DNA of 50,781 bases from Planctomycetota bacterium (GTDB lineage: Bacteria > Planctomycetota > Planctomycetia > Pirellulales > Pirellulaceae). The stretch spans positions 1 to 50,781 of the forward strand of contig JAFLCP010000046.1 of the NCBI GenBank assembly GCA_017303505.1. The letters are read 5' to 3'. The notes beneath the pieces are model-generated. The model was not told where the DNA came from and did no database searches. It saw only the letters and a list, made by a program, of their open reading frames with translations. Shown piece after piece: positions 37,831 through 46,840 of the stretch; the first letter of the stretch is position 1; the number at the start of each line of letters is the position of its first letter. The position numbers and the translations under genes are program-made.

Positions 37831-38820
37831 CTACTTGGAAGCGGCCTTACCCAGGAAAGCGACGATCAGCTTGGCAATCTCATCGCCATTGGATTCCAAA
37901 GCGAAATGTCCCGCATCGAGTAAATGATAATCGACATTCTTTAGGTCACGGCGATACGGCTCAGCCCCCGCAGCAGGAAAGATCTGATCGTTCTTGCCCC
38001 ACACAATCAGCATCGGTGGTTGATGTTTGCGAAAGTAGGCTTGCCACTGTGGATAAAGCGGCGGGTTACTTCCGTAACTTAGAAACAAGTCGAGCTGAAT
38101 CTCTTTGTTGCCTTCACGATCCAACAGAAACTGATCGTGAGCCGGACCATCGGGACTGATGCGTTCAACGTTGGGGACTCCATGGGTGTATTGCCACTTG
38201 GTAGCCTCATAGCTCAGCAGCCCTCTCAATGCCTCTCGCTTTGCCGAGTCTTTGGGGTTCTTCCAGTATTCCTTGATGGGCCTCCAAAATTCGTTATCCA
38301 ACCCTTCGTCATAGGCATTGCCATTTTGAACGATGAATCCTCGCACTCGCTCGGGATGAGCCGTTGCAATTCGAAATCCGATCGGTGCACCGTAATCCTG
38401 AACATACAGGAAGTACTGCTGCACTTTGAGGCGTTCAAGAAAGTGATCCATTACTGTTGCAACGTTATCGAAACTATATTCAAACTCGGACCTCTTGGGC
38501 ATGGAACTTTCACCGAACCCTGGATAGTCGGGCGCGATCACATGGTACTTTTCCGCCAGTTTCGGAATCAGGTTGCGAAACATCTGCGAACTGGTAGGAA
38601 AACCGTGCAACAGCACGATTGTGGGAGCCGTCGCTGGCCCCGCCTCGCGATAAAAGATATCGAGACCATCCACTGTAACCGTCTTATGCTGAACGATTAT
38701 CTCAGCTTTTGCCTTAGCTGTCACGCTTTCTTGAGCTGCAGCGTTCTGGGAAATGAAACCTGTGTGGATTAGCCCCAGTGCGAGCATGAAGCCAGCTGTC
38801 TTTTTGAAGTATCGAATCAT
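37831..38820 (-). CDS. Secreted alpha/beta hydrolase (epoxide hydrolase/dehalogenase-like)
   Basis: A 329-residue hydrolase with a signal peptide (cut near NAAAQ, residue 30). The fold signatures are [10 protein letters not shown] (oxyanion region, from 72), [11 protein letters not shown], and a nucleophile elbow VQDYGAPIG with Asp near 142, as in epoxide hydrolases and haloalkane dehalogenases rather than Ser esterases. The catalytic His is in DAGHFALE near 305. AAGGT lies 9 nt before the ATG. It is last in a three-gene operon driven by a sigma-54-type promoter. Substrate unknown; a role in handling a reactive or xenobiotic compound is inferred. Confidence 0.87.
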   Translation of the reverse strand: MIRYFKKTAGFMLALGLIHTGFISQNAAAQESVTAKAKAEIIVQHKTVTVDGLDIFYREAGPATAPTIVLLHGFPTSSQMFRNLIPKLAEKYHVIAPDYPGFGESSMPKRSEFEYSFDNVATVMDHFLERLKVQQYFLYVQDYGAPIGFRIATAHPERVRGFIVQNGNAYDEGLDNEFWRPIKEYWKNPKDSAKREALRGLLSYEATKWQYTHGVPNVERISPDGPAHDQFLLDREGNKEIQLDLFLSYGSNPPLYPQWQAYFRKHQPPMLIVWGKNDQIFPAAGAEPYRRDLKNVDYHLLDAGHFALESNGDEIAKLIVAFLGKAASK

Positions 38821-38885
38821 TTTTATTACCTTTATGTTGTGTTTGTTGTAAGGGTTTCCTGCATCACCTGATGAAGGAATTTGTT

Positions 38886-39356
38886 CTAGTCAACGCCGCC
38901 TAAGCCAGCATGCGATTCTGGTCGATTGCCAGGGGCAGGCCAAAGAAAGCGGCGATGATGTGTTTGAATTGCGACATCGTTGATGCTCGCTTCACGCCTA
39001 AGCATCAATCCTTGGTTGTCAAACTCCCAAAGTTCGTTACCGTAACTTCGGAACCACTGAGAATCGCTGTCATGCCATTCGTATTGAAAACGAACGGCAA
39101 TGCGATGCTCGCTATAAGCCCAGAGCTCTTTGATCAAACGATAGTCATGCTCGCGATTCCACTTCTCTTTGAGGAATTTCACGATTTCAGCTCGCCCGCG
39201 AATGAAACGGTCTCGATTACGCCAAATCGATTCTTCGCTGTAAGAAAGCGCGACTCGTTCCGGATTGCGAGAGTTCCAAACATTTTCAGCTGCGCGAACC
39301 TTTGCAATAGCCTTTTCCAAATTGAAAGGAGGGGAGAGCAGGGGAGATACCTTCAT
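38886..39356 (-). CDS. DUF1348 / SnoaL-like (NTF2-fold) protein
   Basis: A 156-residue protein from ATG 39356 with AGGTGA 5 nt upstream; the frame also offers a GTG at 39365, which is less well placed. The sequence fits DUF1348 in the NTF2 superfamily: [58 protein letters not shown] and [20 protein letters not shown]. It is 38-46 bp after the carboxymuconolactone-decarboxylase-like gene and 65 bp before the hydrolase. DUF1348 proteins often sit beside oxidative or xenobiotic-response genes; activity is not known. Confidence 0.85.
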   Translation of the reverse strand: MKVSPLLSPPFNLEKAIAKVRAAENVWNSRNPERVALSYSEESIWRNRDRFIRGRAEIVKFLKEKWNREHDYRLIKELWAYSEHRIAVRFQYEWHDSDSQWFRSYGNELWEFDNQGLMLRREASINDVAIQTHHRRFLWPAPGNRPESHAGLGGVD

Positions 39357-39402
39357 GACGATCACCTAACACAAAGAGTCAAGGGCTAGAGTTACGATGC
39401 GA

Positions 39403-39990
39403 TTAGTGTGTTGTTGAACAAGCTCCGTTGCTGCAGCACGAGTCATTGGCAGCCGGTAGAAAAGCTACTTTGGGAAAATCGATTTCGGGCTCAGAGACAT
39501 GGTTGAAGTAATTCGTAAAGATATTGAGGGCCACGTTAGCGACGACCTCTGCAATCACACCATCCTCTACACCCAAGTCTCGGAGTTCATTCAAATCGCT
39601 GTCGTTTACTTTTCCTCGTTGTTCGACGAGGCGTCCGGCAAACCGTAGCAACGCATCGTTGCGAGAGTCGATGGCTTTCGCGTGACGACTATCGAGAATC
39701 TGTTCTTCCGTGAGCCCTACCATCTTGCCGATCGTAGAATGGGCTGCGAGACAATATTCGCAACGATTGCGTTCGGCGACCGTTAGTGCAATTTGCTCGC
39801 GCAATTTGGCCGAGAGAGTACCTTTGGCCAACGAGCCGCTGAATCCCAGATAACCATCTAGCACTGCGGGTGCAGTGGCCATGGTTCGCATCATGTTGGG
39901 AACCATCCCCAACTTTCCATTTACGGCCGTTAGTAGTTCCTTGGCTTTGCCGGTGGCTTGTTCAGGGGCAATCGGTTGGATTCGAGTCAT
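39403..39990 (-). CDS. Carboxymuconolactone decarboxylase / AhpD-like protein
   Basis: A 195-residue protein from ATG 39990, with AAGGAC about 8 nt upstream. The frame is open to 40131, but the upstream part overlaps the promoter. The AhpD/CMD core shows LREQIALTVAERNRCEYC then LAAH, that is Cys77-x-x-Cys80-x3-His84, the redox-active motif of alkylhydroperoxidases. The C terminus carries an extra tail with CCSNGAC, unusual for the family. First gene of the sigma-54 operon; a role in peroxide or quinone detoxification is inferred from the motif. Confidence 0.9.
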   Translation of the reverse strand: MTRIQPIAPEQATGKAKELLTAVNGKLGMVPNMMRTMATAPAVLDGYLGFSGSLAKGTLSAKLREQIALTVAERNRCEYCLAAHSTIGKMVGLTEEQILDSRHAKAIDSRNDALLRFAGRLVEQRGKVNDSDLNELRDLGVEDGVIAEVVANVALNIFTNYFNHVSEPEIDFPKVAFLPAANDSCCSNGACSTTH

Positions 39991-40057
39991 GGTGGCTGTC
40001 CTTTTGTTAGATTTGTTTTTGCGAGCCAGACTGTCTGACTCCTCTGACAAGGTAATA

Positions 40058-40073
40058 AACAAATCCCGTGCCA
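40058..40073 (-). promoter_or_regulatory. Sigma-54 (-24/-12) promoter of the CMD-DUF1348-hydrolase operon
   Basis: On the minus strand: TGGCAC-N5-TTGTT, matching the TGGCAC-N5-TTGCW consensus with correct spacing and one change in the -12 element. It lies 68 bp upstream of ATG 39990. Confidence 0.72.
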
Positions 40074-40140
40074 AACCCGCGAGAAAGCCGTAAACCCTTC
40101 CTGCCAAGTCACTTACAAACAACCAACCCAACTAAAAAAG

Positions 40141-40196
40141 CAACGACTTTTCGTTGAATCACGATTTTTCGTTGCACCAACAACGACTTTTCGCTA
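40141..40196. promoter_or_regulatory. Three upstream activator boxes
   Basis: Three related imperfect palindromes CAACGA-N4-TCGTTG: box 1 at 40141-40156 (perfect), box 2 at 40159-40174 (TCACGA/TCGTTG), box 3 at 40181-40196 (CAACGA/TCGCTA). They are 18 and 22 bp apart, about 70-125 bp from the sigma-54 promoter, and just upstream of the activator gene. They are the expected enhancer and autoregulatory sites of the activator. Confidence 0.75.
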
Positions 40197-40206
40197 CCCT
40201 ACAGCG

Positions 40207-41832
40207 ATGAAAAGTCCAACCCACCTGAAAACAGAAGGTCTGCTGCAAGATCCCAAAGCGATGCTGTTGGAATTAGCGGGCCACCATTTGCTCGGTGAAC
40301 TTCTTCCCCTGGCGGTTCAGCGGCTAGCGGCCAATCCAAACGTTGCCCTGGCGCGAATTTGGCTCAAGCTCCCTACACCACCCACCGATTGCGAGCACTG
40401 TCGGTTTGCGACCGAATGCCCGAATCGTAGCTCCTGCTTGCACCTCGTTGCGAGTTGCGGCTCATCCATAGCGGACAAATCCGCCGACTGGTCAAAACTT
40501 GACGGGCAATTCAAACGCTTTCCGTTGGGAGTGCGGAAAGTCGGACGAATCGCTTCTACCGGTCAAGCGCTAGAGGTTTCGGATGTCGAAACCGATCAAG
40601 AGTGGATCGCCGAGCCAAAGTGGATCAAGAAGGAGCGTATCCGATCCTTCGCTGGCCATCCGTTAGTTCATCGTGGAGAGGTTCTCGGTGTACTGGGGTT
40701 GTTCGCTAGAACTAAACCAGGTCCAACCTGCTTTGAGTGGTTCCGCATGATTACCGATCATCTAGCGGCTGCCATCTCGAACGCGCGTATGCTGGATGAG
40801 ATCGCAGCCCTCAAGAGCCGTCTTGAGATCGAGAACGAATATCTGCGAGAAGAAGTTGAGGTCAACACTTCTTTTGGAGACTTGATCGGTGCAAGTCCCG
40901 CGATGAACACGGTTACGCGGCAAATCGAATTGGTCGCCAACACCGACAGTACGGTTTTGATTCTAGGGGAAAGCGGCACCGGTAAAGAAGTTGTCGCACG
41001 AGAAATTCATCGCTGCAGTCGACGTGCCGCTCGGCCGCTCATCAAAGTCAACTGCGCCGCCATTCCGCGCGAACTTTATGAGAGCGAATTTTTTGGGCAT
41101 ACAAAAGGTTCATTTACGGGCGCGGTAAGAGATCGAGTCGGTCGCTTCGAATTGGCGGATGGTGGCACGTTGTTTCTGGATGAGATTGGCGAAGTGCCAC
41201 TCGACATGCAAGCGAAATTGTTGCGTGTACTTCAGGAAGGTGAACTGGAGCGGATCGGGGAAGAACGAACTCGCAAAGTTAATGTTCGCATCCTCGCGGC
41301 CACCAATCGAAACTTGCGAGCCGAAGCGGAGGCTGGGCGATTTCGACAAGACCTTTATTACCGACTGAGTGTCTTTCCGTTAGAGTTACCACCACTCCGT
41401 AAACGTCTTGAAGATGTGCCGCTATTGGCTGAGCATTTTCTCAAACGCTTCGCGCGGCAAGTTGGACAAGCGAAGATCAAGTTGACACTCGCCAACCTTC
41501 AAGATCTTCAGCGATATGATTGGCCCGGTAATGTTCGGGAATTGCAACATGAACTTGAACGAGCATGCATCGTGTCAGAACGAGGTAAGCTGAAGTTCGA
41601 CCACCTGCGTGCCAGTACTTCGCCGTCGGAACCGATTCCAACCAACGCTGAGGCGGAACACATTCTCACCGATGCGGAACTTCGCGACTTCGAAGCCCGC
41701 AATATCGCTGCAGCGTTAAAGCGCTCGGACGGAAAAATCTACGGCGACGATGGCGCAGCAAAATTGTTAGGCATGAAACCGACAACGCTAGTCTCACGAA
41801 TCAAGGCGTTAAAGATCCACACTTCACCTTGA
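40207..41832 (+). CDS. Sigma-54-dependent activator with GAF sensor (GAF-AAA+-Fis)
   Basis: A 541-residue enhancer-binding protein. The N-terminal GAF domain (about 20-200) carries a Cys cluster (Cys62, 65, 71, 77 and 84), a possible metal or redox site. The AAA+ domain has Walker A GESGTGKE near 255, the sigma-54 loop as GSFTGA near 301 (usual form GAFTGA), and Walker [11 protein letters not shown] near 318. A Fis-type helix-turn-helix forms the C terminus ([20 protein letters not shown]). It is divergent from an operon with a sigma-54 promoter, and palindromic boxes lie between. No strong ribosome binding site precedes the ATG. It most likely activates that operon in response to a signal bound or sensed by the GAF domain. 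Confidence 0.93.
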   Translation: MKSPTHLKTEGLLQDPKAMLLELAGHHLLGELLPLAVQRLAANPNVALARIWLKLPTPPTDCEHCRFATECPNRSSCLHLVASCGSSIADKSADWSKLDGQFKRFPLGVRKVGRIASTGQALEVSDVETDQEWIAEPKWIKKERIRSFAGHPLVHRGEVLGVLGLFARTKPGPTCFEWFRMITDHLAAAISNARMLDEIAALKSRLEIENEYLREEVEVNTSFGDLIGASPAMNTVTRQIELVANTDSTVLILGESGTGKEVVAREIHRCSRRAARPLIKVNCAAIPRELYESEFFGHTKGSFTGAVRDRVGRFELADGGTLFLDEIGEVPLDMQAKLLRVLQEGELERIGEERTRKVNVRILAATNRNLRAEAEAGRFRQDLYYRLSVFPLELPPLRKRLEDVPLLAEHFLKRFARQVGQAKIKLTLANLQDLQRYDWPGNVRELQHELERACIVSERGKLKFDHLRASTSPSEPIPTNAEAEHILTDAELRDFEARNIAAALKRSDGKIYGDDGAAKLLGMKPTTLVSRIKALKIHTSP

Positions 41833-41982
41833 AGTTCCTGGTCCGAAGCTGAAAGAGAATGGTCATCAAGTAAATCAAAATCTAAACAAGTCACGCTCGA
41901 AACTGCATTCGACCTCGACTAAGATTTGCTTCACAAGCTGTAACGATTCAGGGTTCATCGCGAAATTAGGTTCACTAAATCC

Positions 41983-42621
41983 ATGCCAGAGAAACGCCTA
42001 ACCCTTTTTGCCATATGGCTTCTAGCAGCTGGTTTGTCTGGACCTGTCGGAATCGTTTTGCATGAACTTGGGCATTTTACGGTAGCTATGGCCTGTGGAT
42101 TTCCAGAAACGCGAATGAGTTTCGCATCCGCCAGCTATCAGAACAGCCAGCAATTTTGGCAAACGCTGGCTAGTGGGGATAGAAAATCCGCCGCAGCCAT
42201 CTATCCGCTCCATCAGGCTGGCTATGTGGCGGCGGCCGGACCTGCGGTTACCGCTATCTTGATCTTAGCCGGTGTTGGTATTCTGTTTTGGGCAAAGCCC
42301 AACAACTTCATCGGAGGATTTCTGGCTGGTTTGGCGTTGATGGCGGGCGTGAGATCCGTCACTGGCATTTATTACATACTTGCCGTGCGGCCCTATTATC
42401 CCGATGCCCGTCCATTCTTCGATGAAATCAACATCGCTCGAGCGTTTGACCTGCCCGTAGACTGGATCGCTTGGCCAAGTCTTCTATTGGTTCTGATCGC
42501 ATGGATCGTTGTCGTCCCCAAGTTAACTCCGGATCGCTGGCTCAAACTCCCAGCGGCCATCATCGGCCCGATAATCGGGATCTTGATATGGGCTCAGATC
42601 GGTCCGTTCGTAATGCCGTAA
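41983..42621 (+). CDS. Membrane protein with HELGH motif (M50-like)
   Basis: A 212-residue integral membrane protein with about five or six hydrophobic segments. The first is followed by HELGH (residues 27-31), the zinc-binding motif of site-2-type M50 peptidases. A typical second M50 motif (NPDG-like) is not clear; YYPDARPFFDEIN near 135-150 lies at about the right place. It may be an active intramembrane protease or only a relative. ATG 41983 has no strong upstream ribosome binding site. It stands between the activator and a convergent membrane protein gene. Confidence 0.68.
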   Translation: MPEKRLTLFAIWLLAAGLSGPVGIVLHELGHFTVAMACGFPETRMSFASASYQNSQQFWQTLASGDRKSAAAIYPLHQAGYVAAAGPAVTAILILAGVGILFWAKPNNFIGGFLAGLALMAGVRSVTGIYYILAVRPYYPDARPFFDEINIARAFDLPVDWIAWPSLLLVLIAWIVVVPKLTPDRWLKLPAAIIGPIIGILIWAQIGPFVMP

Positions 42622-42638
42622 TTGGACAGGCAAGTGCA

Positions 42639-43217
42639 CTACATCCCCGTTGATGAATCCTTTGCGTCGCGCACTTCAGAAATCGATTGCTGTTTGATGG
42701 AAAGTAGACGTTTCAATAAACCTGTGTACCCCAGCCCGATGGCGAGTGGAATTAGCAAGGTACTGGATAAACATAGAGACCAAAGGCAGAAATAGGCAGC
42801 CCGGCCACGTTCGTCAGGAATCGTTATATCCAGCGACTCCGTCAAACTAATCAGCAGTAATGTCGAACAGCCCAAAAAGCTGATAGCGCAGAACCACCAT
42901 CGAACTGCCAGCCATTTACTTTCAAAGCGTAGTGACCTTCTATACCAATGGCAAATTCCAAATCCGAGTAACCAGCCTTTGCACAACCATAGAAAAATTG
43001 CCAAAGGAAAAAGCTCTGATGCTGGGCTAAGAAGGAACGGGAAGGCTTCGAAGAGAATCAAGCTCACGGCCACCCAATCGAGCACAGAGAAGGGAGCATC
43101 CCTAAACAAATGATGGCCCACAATCTCACCGACACCCAGCGCGAGGCTGGTCAAGTAAAACCATGAACCAACGATGCTGCAAACGATCTGCTTCCAGTAA
43201 AGCTTGATGAACGACAC
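42639..43217 (-). CDS. Multi-pass membrane protein, unknown function
   Basis: A 192-residue protein starting at GTG 43217, with GGAG 7 nt upstream. It has about five hydrophobic segments (IVCSIVGSWFYLTSLALGVG, VLDWVAVSLILFEAFPFLL, LAIFLWLCKGWLLGFGICHW, WWFCAISFLGCSTLLLISL, LCLSSTLLIPLAIGLGYTGL) and a hydrophilic C-terminal tail. No family is recognised. It converges with the M50-like gene, 17 bp apart. Confidence 0.62.
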   Translation of the reverse strand: MSFIKLYWKQIVCSIVGSWFYLTSLALGVGEIVGHHLFRDAPFSVLDWVAVSLILFEAFPFLLSPASELFPLAIFLWLCKGWLLGFGICHWYRRSLRFESKWLAVRWWFCAISFLGCSTLLLISLTESLDITIPDERGRAAYFCLWSLCLSSTLLIPLAIGLGYTGLLKRLLSIKQQSISEVRDAKDSSTGM

Positions 43218-43265
43218 GCCGAAACTCCGATACTTTCAAGAAGAGGTCTAGCGATAATCAAGCGC

Positions 43266-44567
43266 TTAACTATCTTTTACAATGACCGTGATCGATTCGA
43301 CTGCTGCATGACCTGACTTTCGAAAGGGACGCGGTAAAGGTTGAGCGTTACCTTGCTGGTCAATGGTTCGGCAGCGAAATAAGTACTCACCCGCAGCCAG
43401 AGGAGACAAGTTTGCAGCCCAATGCGCGTTCGCCAGCTTCAATGGCCATTCCACCGGCTTACCTTGTGCAAAACCAAAAGTACCTTCCGGAATGAGCCCG
43501 TCTTTTAGTGAATGCCACTGAGTGGGTGGCGGGAGAATTTCGGCATCAAGCCATGGAGCTTGAGCGTGATAAGGATCATCCATTCTCTCCGTCGAACTGG
43601 GCTCGATGGATACCTGGACCTTCGCTAAGCCCGCGACACCGACTTGCGCATACCCCGACACGGGAATCGGTTCACCCGCTTTCACTTCTCGAGGTACGGA
43701 CAATGATGCAGCAAATGTTTTGAGCGGACTATCGACGTCATTGTTTTGTTCCGCGTAGGTATCATTAGCAAACGGAGCGTTGGTAAGTACTACATGCGAA
43801 AGCCATTTTACTGACTTGAATCCATAATGCTCTGGCACAACCAATCGAACTGGGCCACCGCGCTCGGGGCTAAGCCATTCACCATTAAGCTTGTAGCACA
43901 AGATGACTGGCGGGAGACCGATCGGATCTTCTAGTACTCGCCCGATCGGAAGTGAGCTCCGAAAAATTTGCTTTGGGTCGTCGTTGTGATAGCCATAGTA
44001 AAAGACTCTTCGTACATTCTCCTTAGGCTCTGTTAACCACAGGATAGTTCGCAAGGGAACTCCTTCCCACAGCCCCATTCCCAATGGGCAGCCCATGTTC
44101 AAACAGGTCATGACCTTGGGAAAACGAACTGAGTGCTGCTCTCCCAATTTCAACAATGCCTCAAAGTTAAGCGCCGTCCCGCTCGCTTTCGACATCGGCT
44201 TCAGGAGCTTTGCAGGACTCGCGGTATCACTGACAACTTCAAGGCTCCAGGTATCAGAGGTTAAGCCAACTTCTCGACGTCGCTCCTCTGATAGCGAATG
44301 AGGAATAGGTTTGCCGCGAGACACATCCTGAAAAAATTCCGTCGGTGTGAAGTAGGGTTCGCCAAGTGCTCCAGCCTTCTCGGGTTTCGACGTTTTTTTA
44401 GGTTGAGTCTCTTGCGCTAGTAGTGAAGTTGGAGAAAGCAATGTCGCGCCTAATCCGGCCACCACTCCTTGTTGCAGAAAAAAAACGCCGCGTGAGCTCA
44501 GCGTGTTCGCGTAAGAAGCCGGCACTGAAATCAAGACCATTTTGCTGCAAATGTCTTTGGGATTCAT
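43266..44567 (-). CDS. Sulfite-oxidase-type molybdoenzyme, N terminus altered by frameshift
   Basis: A 433-residue open frame. The molybdopterin-binding domain (about 120-290) has the expected Cys ligand in MTCLNMG, then LWEGVPLRTILWL, GGPVRLVVPEHYGFKSVKW; a Mo-co dimerisation domain covers the C-terminal ~120 residues (ANAHWAANLSPLAAGEYLFR). The frame's own start (ATG 44567) gives an N terminus without a proper Tat motif. The natural N terminus lies in another frame (44478-44619) and joins here at a run of eight T. With seven T, TRRFFLQQG would form an intact Tat signal. The enzyme is probably a periplasmic oxidoreductase; as read, export would fail unless the frameshift is a sequencing error or is bypassed. 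Confidence 0.85.
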   Translation of the reverse strand: MNPKDICSKMVLISVPASYANTLSSRGVFFLQQGVVAGLGATLLSPTSLLAQETQPKKTSKPEKAGALGEPYFTPTEFFQDVSRGKPIPHSLSEERRREVGLTSDTWSLEVVSDTASPAKLLKPMSKASGTALNFEALLKLGEQHSVRFPKVMTCLNMGCPLGMGLWEGVPLRTILWLTEPKENVRRVFYYGYHNDDPKQIFRSSLPIGRVLEDPIGLPPVILCYKLNGEWLSPERGGPVRLVVPEHYGFKSVKWLSHVVLTNAPFANDTYAEQNNDVDSPLKTFAASLSVPREVKAGEPIPVSGYAQVGVAGLAKVQVSIEPSSTERMDDPYHAQAPWLDAEILPPPTQWHSLKDGLIPEGTFGFAQGKPVEWPLKLANAHWAANLSPLAAGEYLFRCRTIDQQGNAQPLPRPFRKSGHAAVESITVIVKDS

Positions 44568-44619
44568 TTCCTAGAGAAGCGTTCTCCCCATCCCGCACGT
44601 TTTGGTTCTTTTGATCCAT
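44478..44619 (-). pseudogene. Displaced N-terminal part of the molybdoenzyme Tat signal
   Basis: From ATG 44619 the frame reads MDQKNQNVRD and continues to AELTRRFF, a classic twin-arginine leader, then leaves frame at the A8 run (44478-44485; T8 on the coding strand). The hydrophobic part of the signal, LQQGVVAGLGATLLSP, continues in the other frame. A single-base difference restores one 451-residue precursor. Confidence 0.75.
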
Positions 44620-44762
44620 CGCAGCGGCCCTTAGTTTCGAAGTTTCGACCGAGGCTACAGTTGAGCACTAGGGCATTTATGGTACGAAGCCCCCAAGGTT
44701 TCCGCCATATTCTACCCTGTTTTAGGGCGCAGCTTACTAAAACGAGAGTGGGATTCATGCTT

Positions 44763-46091
44763 TTAAGGAAAACAGCGTCCAAAGGCGAGCAGAAGCTTCG
44801 GGTTCCCCCACAAACGAATTTGAAAGGTCGCGATAAGCCAAGGTGCTGTCGCCTCCTTGCGTAATAGCCTCAACCAAGCATTTGAACTCGCTGTGATATA
44901 CAGGTCACAATCGCCTTCGATTCGATCCAGCACCGTTATCTTCCGGTCGCGAATGGTAACTGTGCATTCGGCGGACTCTGCACCCGTGAAGCGAAAATGG
45001 TATCGAGCCGAGAGACCAGCTGATTTTCCTGGCTGGAAACCATGTTTCATCAGCTTGATAAATCCTCGGATCGAACTGGGCCGCAAGACAGCACCAATGC
45101 GTTTCGTTTTCTTGTGAGGAAATCGTTTTTGTGCGTAATCCTCGGCATCGGAGTTGGGTTGAACATAAAGTGTCTCTTCTTTCTGCTGAAGCGGCTTCAC
45201 TACGGTCGATACAAATTCGCCTCTATTCTGCAAGAATGGAGACAACACATCTTCGCCAGCCGGACAAACACTCAGACAGTAGGCAGCCTTGTAATTGGGC
45301 CCAAACGCAAGTGACTGCCACATTGATACGCTCTCGGAATCGGTAACTTTGTGTCGATATTGTTTACCGCTATCGCTATCTGCAATATTCTCGACCCAAT
45401 CGGTGAAGCCGCTCATGAACTCGCGATAATTGTGTGCGTAACAGGAAGAGAAATTGAAATCGCCATCCGGAGATATCGCACCCACGGGGCACGCGGCAAC
45501 ACATAGCTTGCAACTAACACAAGGATTGTAGTTAATTGGGCTACCATCTTCGCTGACTTCAGCAGCGCAAAGGACCACACCCAACACAATAAAGTTCCCG
45601 AACCTGGGATGGATGACATTGCGATGGAGTCCCATCTGTCCGAGCCCAGCAGCCACCGCTAACGGCTTGAGGGACACGGTCCACATTTTGTCTGGGAACT
45701 CATCCATTTCCATGGGAAAAGCCATTGGAGGATTTACGGCGCGTACGCCAATTTCCCTTAATCTGTCGACGATGTGCCTAGTCGTTTCATTGATCTCATC
45801 GCCCGTCTCATGAAACTCGTGGTTGGCAATATTCCGCGCGGGACTACGAACCGAATCTGGGTTCATCCGTTGCACGATACATATCAGCGACTTAGTAGCT
45901 GGGAATACCCGTAGAATTCCCGCTCGCTCTTCGTCCAGTTCGGGACGCTCTAGGTTTACAAATCCAACGTCGTTCGCACCAGCTTCCAGGCACAACTGCC
46001 GCAGGAGATGACTGTCGAGTCGATCCGCTTGAGTGGACTCGGATCGATTTCGTACGGCAAGCACGTTGGGGTGATCATCAAAGCTGGCCAT
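44763..46091 (-). CDS. 4Fe-4S QueG/reductive-dehalogenase-like protein fused to SCP2 domain
   Basis: A 442-residue protein from ATG 46091 with GAGGA 8 nt upstream. The N-terminal ~200 residues resemble the cobalamin/flavin-independent part of the QueG-type family (GANDVGFVNLERPELDEER, LKPLAVAAGLGQMGLHRN). Two iron-sulfur clusters follow: CVSCKLCVAACPVGAI near 190-205 and CLSVCPAG near 273. The last ~100 residues match an SCP2 sterol-carrier fold (GLSARYHFRF to LWGNPKLLLAF). It is divergent from an HxlR regulator, with two palindromic sites between, so it is probably its target. Substrate unknown; the lipid-binding tail suggests a hydrophobic one, by inference. Confidence 0.85.
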   Translation of the reverse strand: MASFDDHPNVLAVRNRSESTQADRLDSHLLRQLCLEAGANDVGFVNLERPELDEERAGILRVFPATKSLICIVQRMNPDSVRSPARNIANHEFHETGDEINETTRHIVDRLREIGVRAVNPPMAFPMEMDEFPDKMWTVSLKPLAVAAGLGQMGLHRNVIHPRFGNFIVLGVVLCAAEVSEDGSPINYNPCVSCKLCVAACPVGAISPDGDFNFSSCYAHNYREFMSGFTDWVENIADSDSGKQYRHKVTDSESVSMWQSLAFGPNYKAAYCLSVCPAGEDVLSPFLQNRGEFVSTVVKPLQQKEETLYVQPNSDAEDYAQKRFPHKKTKRIGAVLRPSSIRGFIKLMKHGFQPGKSAGLSARYHFRFTGAESAECTVTIRDRKITVLDRIEGDCDLYITASSNAWLRLLRKEATAPWLIATFQIRLWGNPKLLLAFGRCFP

Positions 46092-46123
46092 ACGTATTTC
46101 CTCTAGCTATTTTGGTAAGCCAC

Positions 46124-46166
46124 AGTCACTTGCACTTTGCAAGTGACTCGCTTGCATTTTACAAGT
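46124..46166. promoter_or_regulatory. Two tandem HxlR-type operators
   Basis: Site 1: AGTCACTTGCA-CTT-TGCAAGTGACT (46124-46148), perfect 11-bp arms. Site 2: CTTGCA-TTT-TACAAG (46151-46165), five of six arm positions paired. Their 17-bp cores (46128-46144 and 46150-46166) are direct repeats 22 bp apart, two helical turns. They lie in the divergent promoter region of the HxlR gene and the 4Fe-4S/SCP2 gene. Confidence 0.8.
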
Positions 46167-46229
46167 AAGCACGCTAGAGTCAACAGATAGAGGAAAGGAA
46201 TGCTGTGCTCTTAGTGTGAGGTTGAGGCC

Positions 46230-46580
46230 ATGAAGAAACCCAAACATAAACGTTCGCCATGTCCAGTCGCTTGTACTTTAGATTTGATTGGCGACAAATG
46301 GACTCTGCTCATCATTCGCGACATGTTATGTGGCAAATGTTACTACAACGATTTCCTCCGCTCGCCAGAGAAGATTGCCACCAATATTTTGGCAGATCGA
46401 CTTGAAAGGCTAGTTCAGACCAAAATCGCGGAGAAGTGGATTCCCGAAACAGACATAGGTCGTGAAGCGTACCGTCTTACGCCTATGGGAACGTCGCTGA
46501 AAACGGTTTTGGAATCGGTGGCGAAATGGGGACTCGCCCATATCGATGGAACGGTGGCACATCTTAAGCCGAAAATGTGA
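46230..46580 (+). CDS. HxlR family transcriptional regulator
   Basis: A 116-residue winged-helix protein from ATG 46230. The family signature is complete: SPCPVACTLDLIGDKWTLLI with Cys11, the residue used by many HxlR proteins to sense thiol-reactive compounds, and a second Cys15. The helix-turn-helix region (FLRSPEKIATNILADRLERL) and the wing (YRLTPMGTSL) follow. It is divergent from the 4Fe-4S/SCP2 gene with tandem operators between. Likely an autoregulated repressor or activator responding to electrophiles or quinones; the signal is inferred. Confidence 0.92.
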   Translation: MKKPKHKRSPCPVACTLDLIGDKWTLLIIRDMLCGKCYYNDFLRSPEKIATNILADRLERLVQTKIAEKWIPETDIGREAYRLTPMGTSLKTVLESVAKWGLAHIDGTVAHLKPKM

Positions 46581-46840
46581 AAGACAAGAATCATGTGCAC
46601 CATTCACCCCGTCCTACTGTATGCGGCTAATTGGCGCAACTTCGACAGTGAAACAAGCCTTAAGGAGCCTTGTGCCGAAACAGCCACCAGTTCCATTGCT
46701 AGATGAACGATGCTTGGCCCGATACAAGGCCAAATCCGCCACTTTCGCCATGATTCGGTCATGAATGGCCAAGATTTGTCCACTAAGAAGTTTTTTTATT
46801 TAAGGATTGCCCGACAGGGTCATGTTGGTAGACTGTAGCT

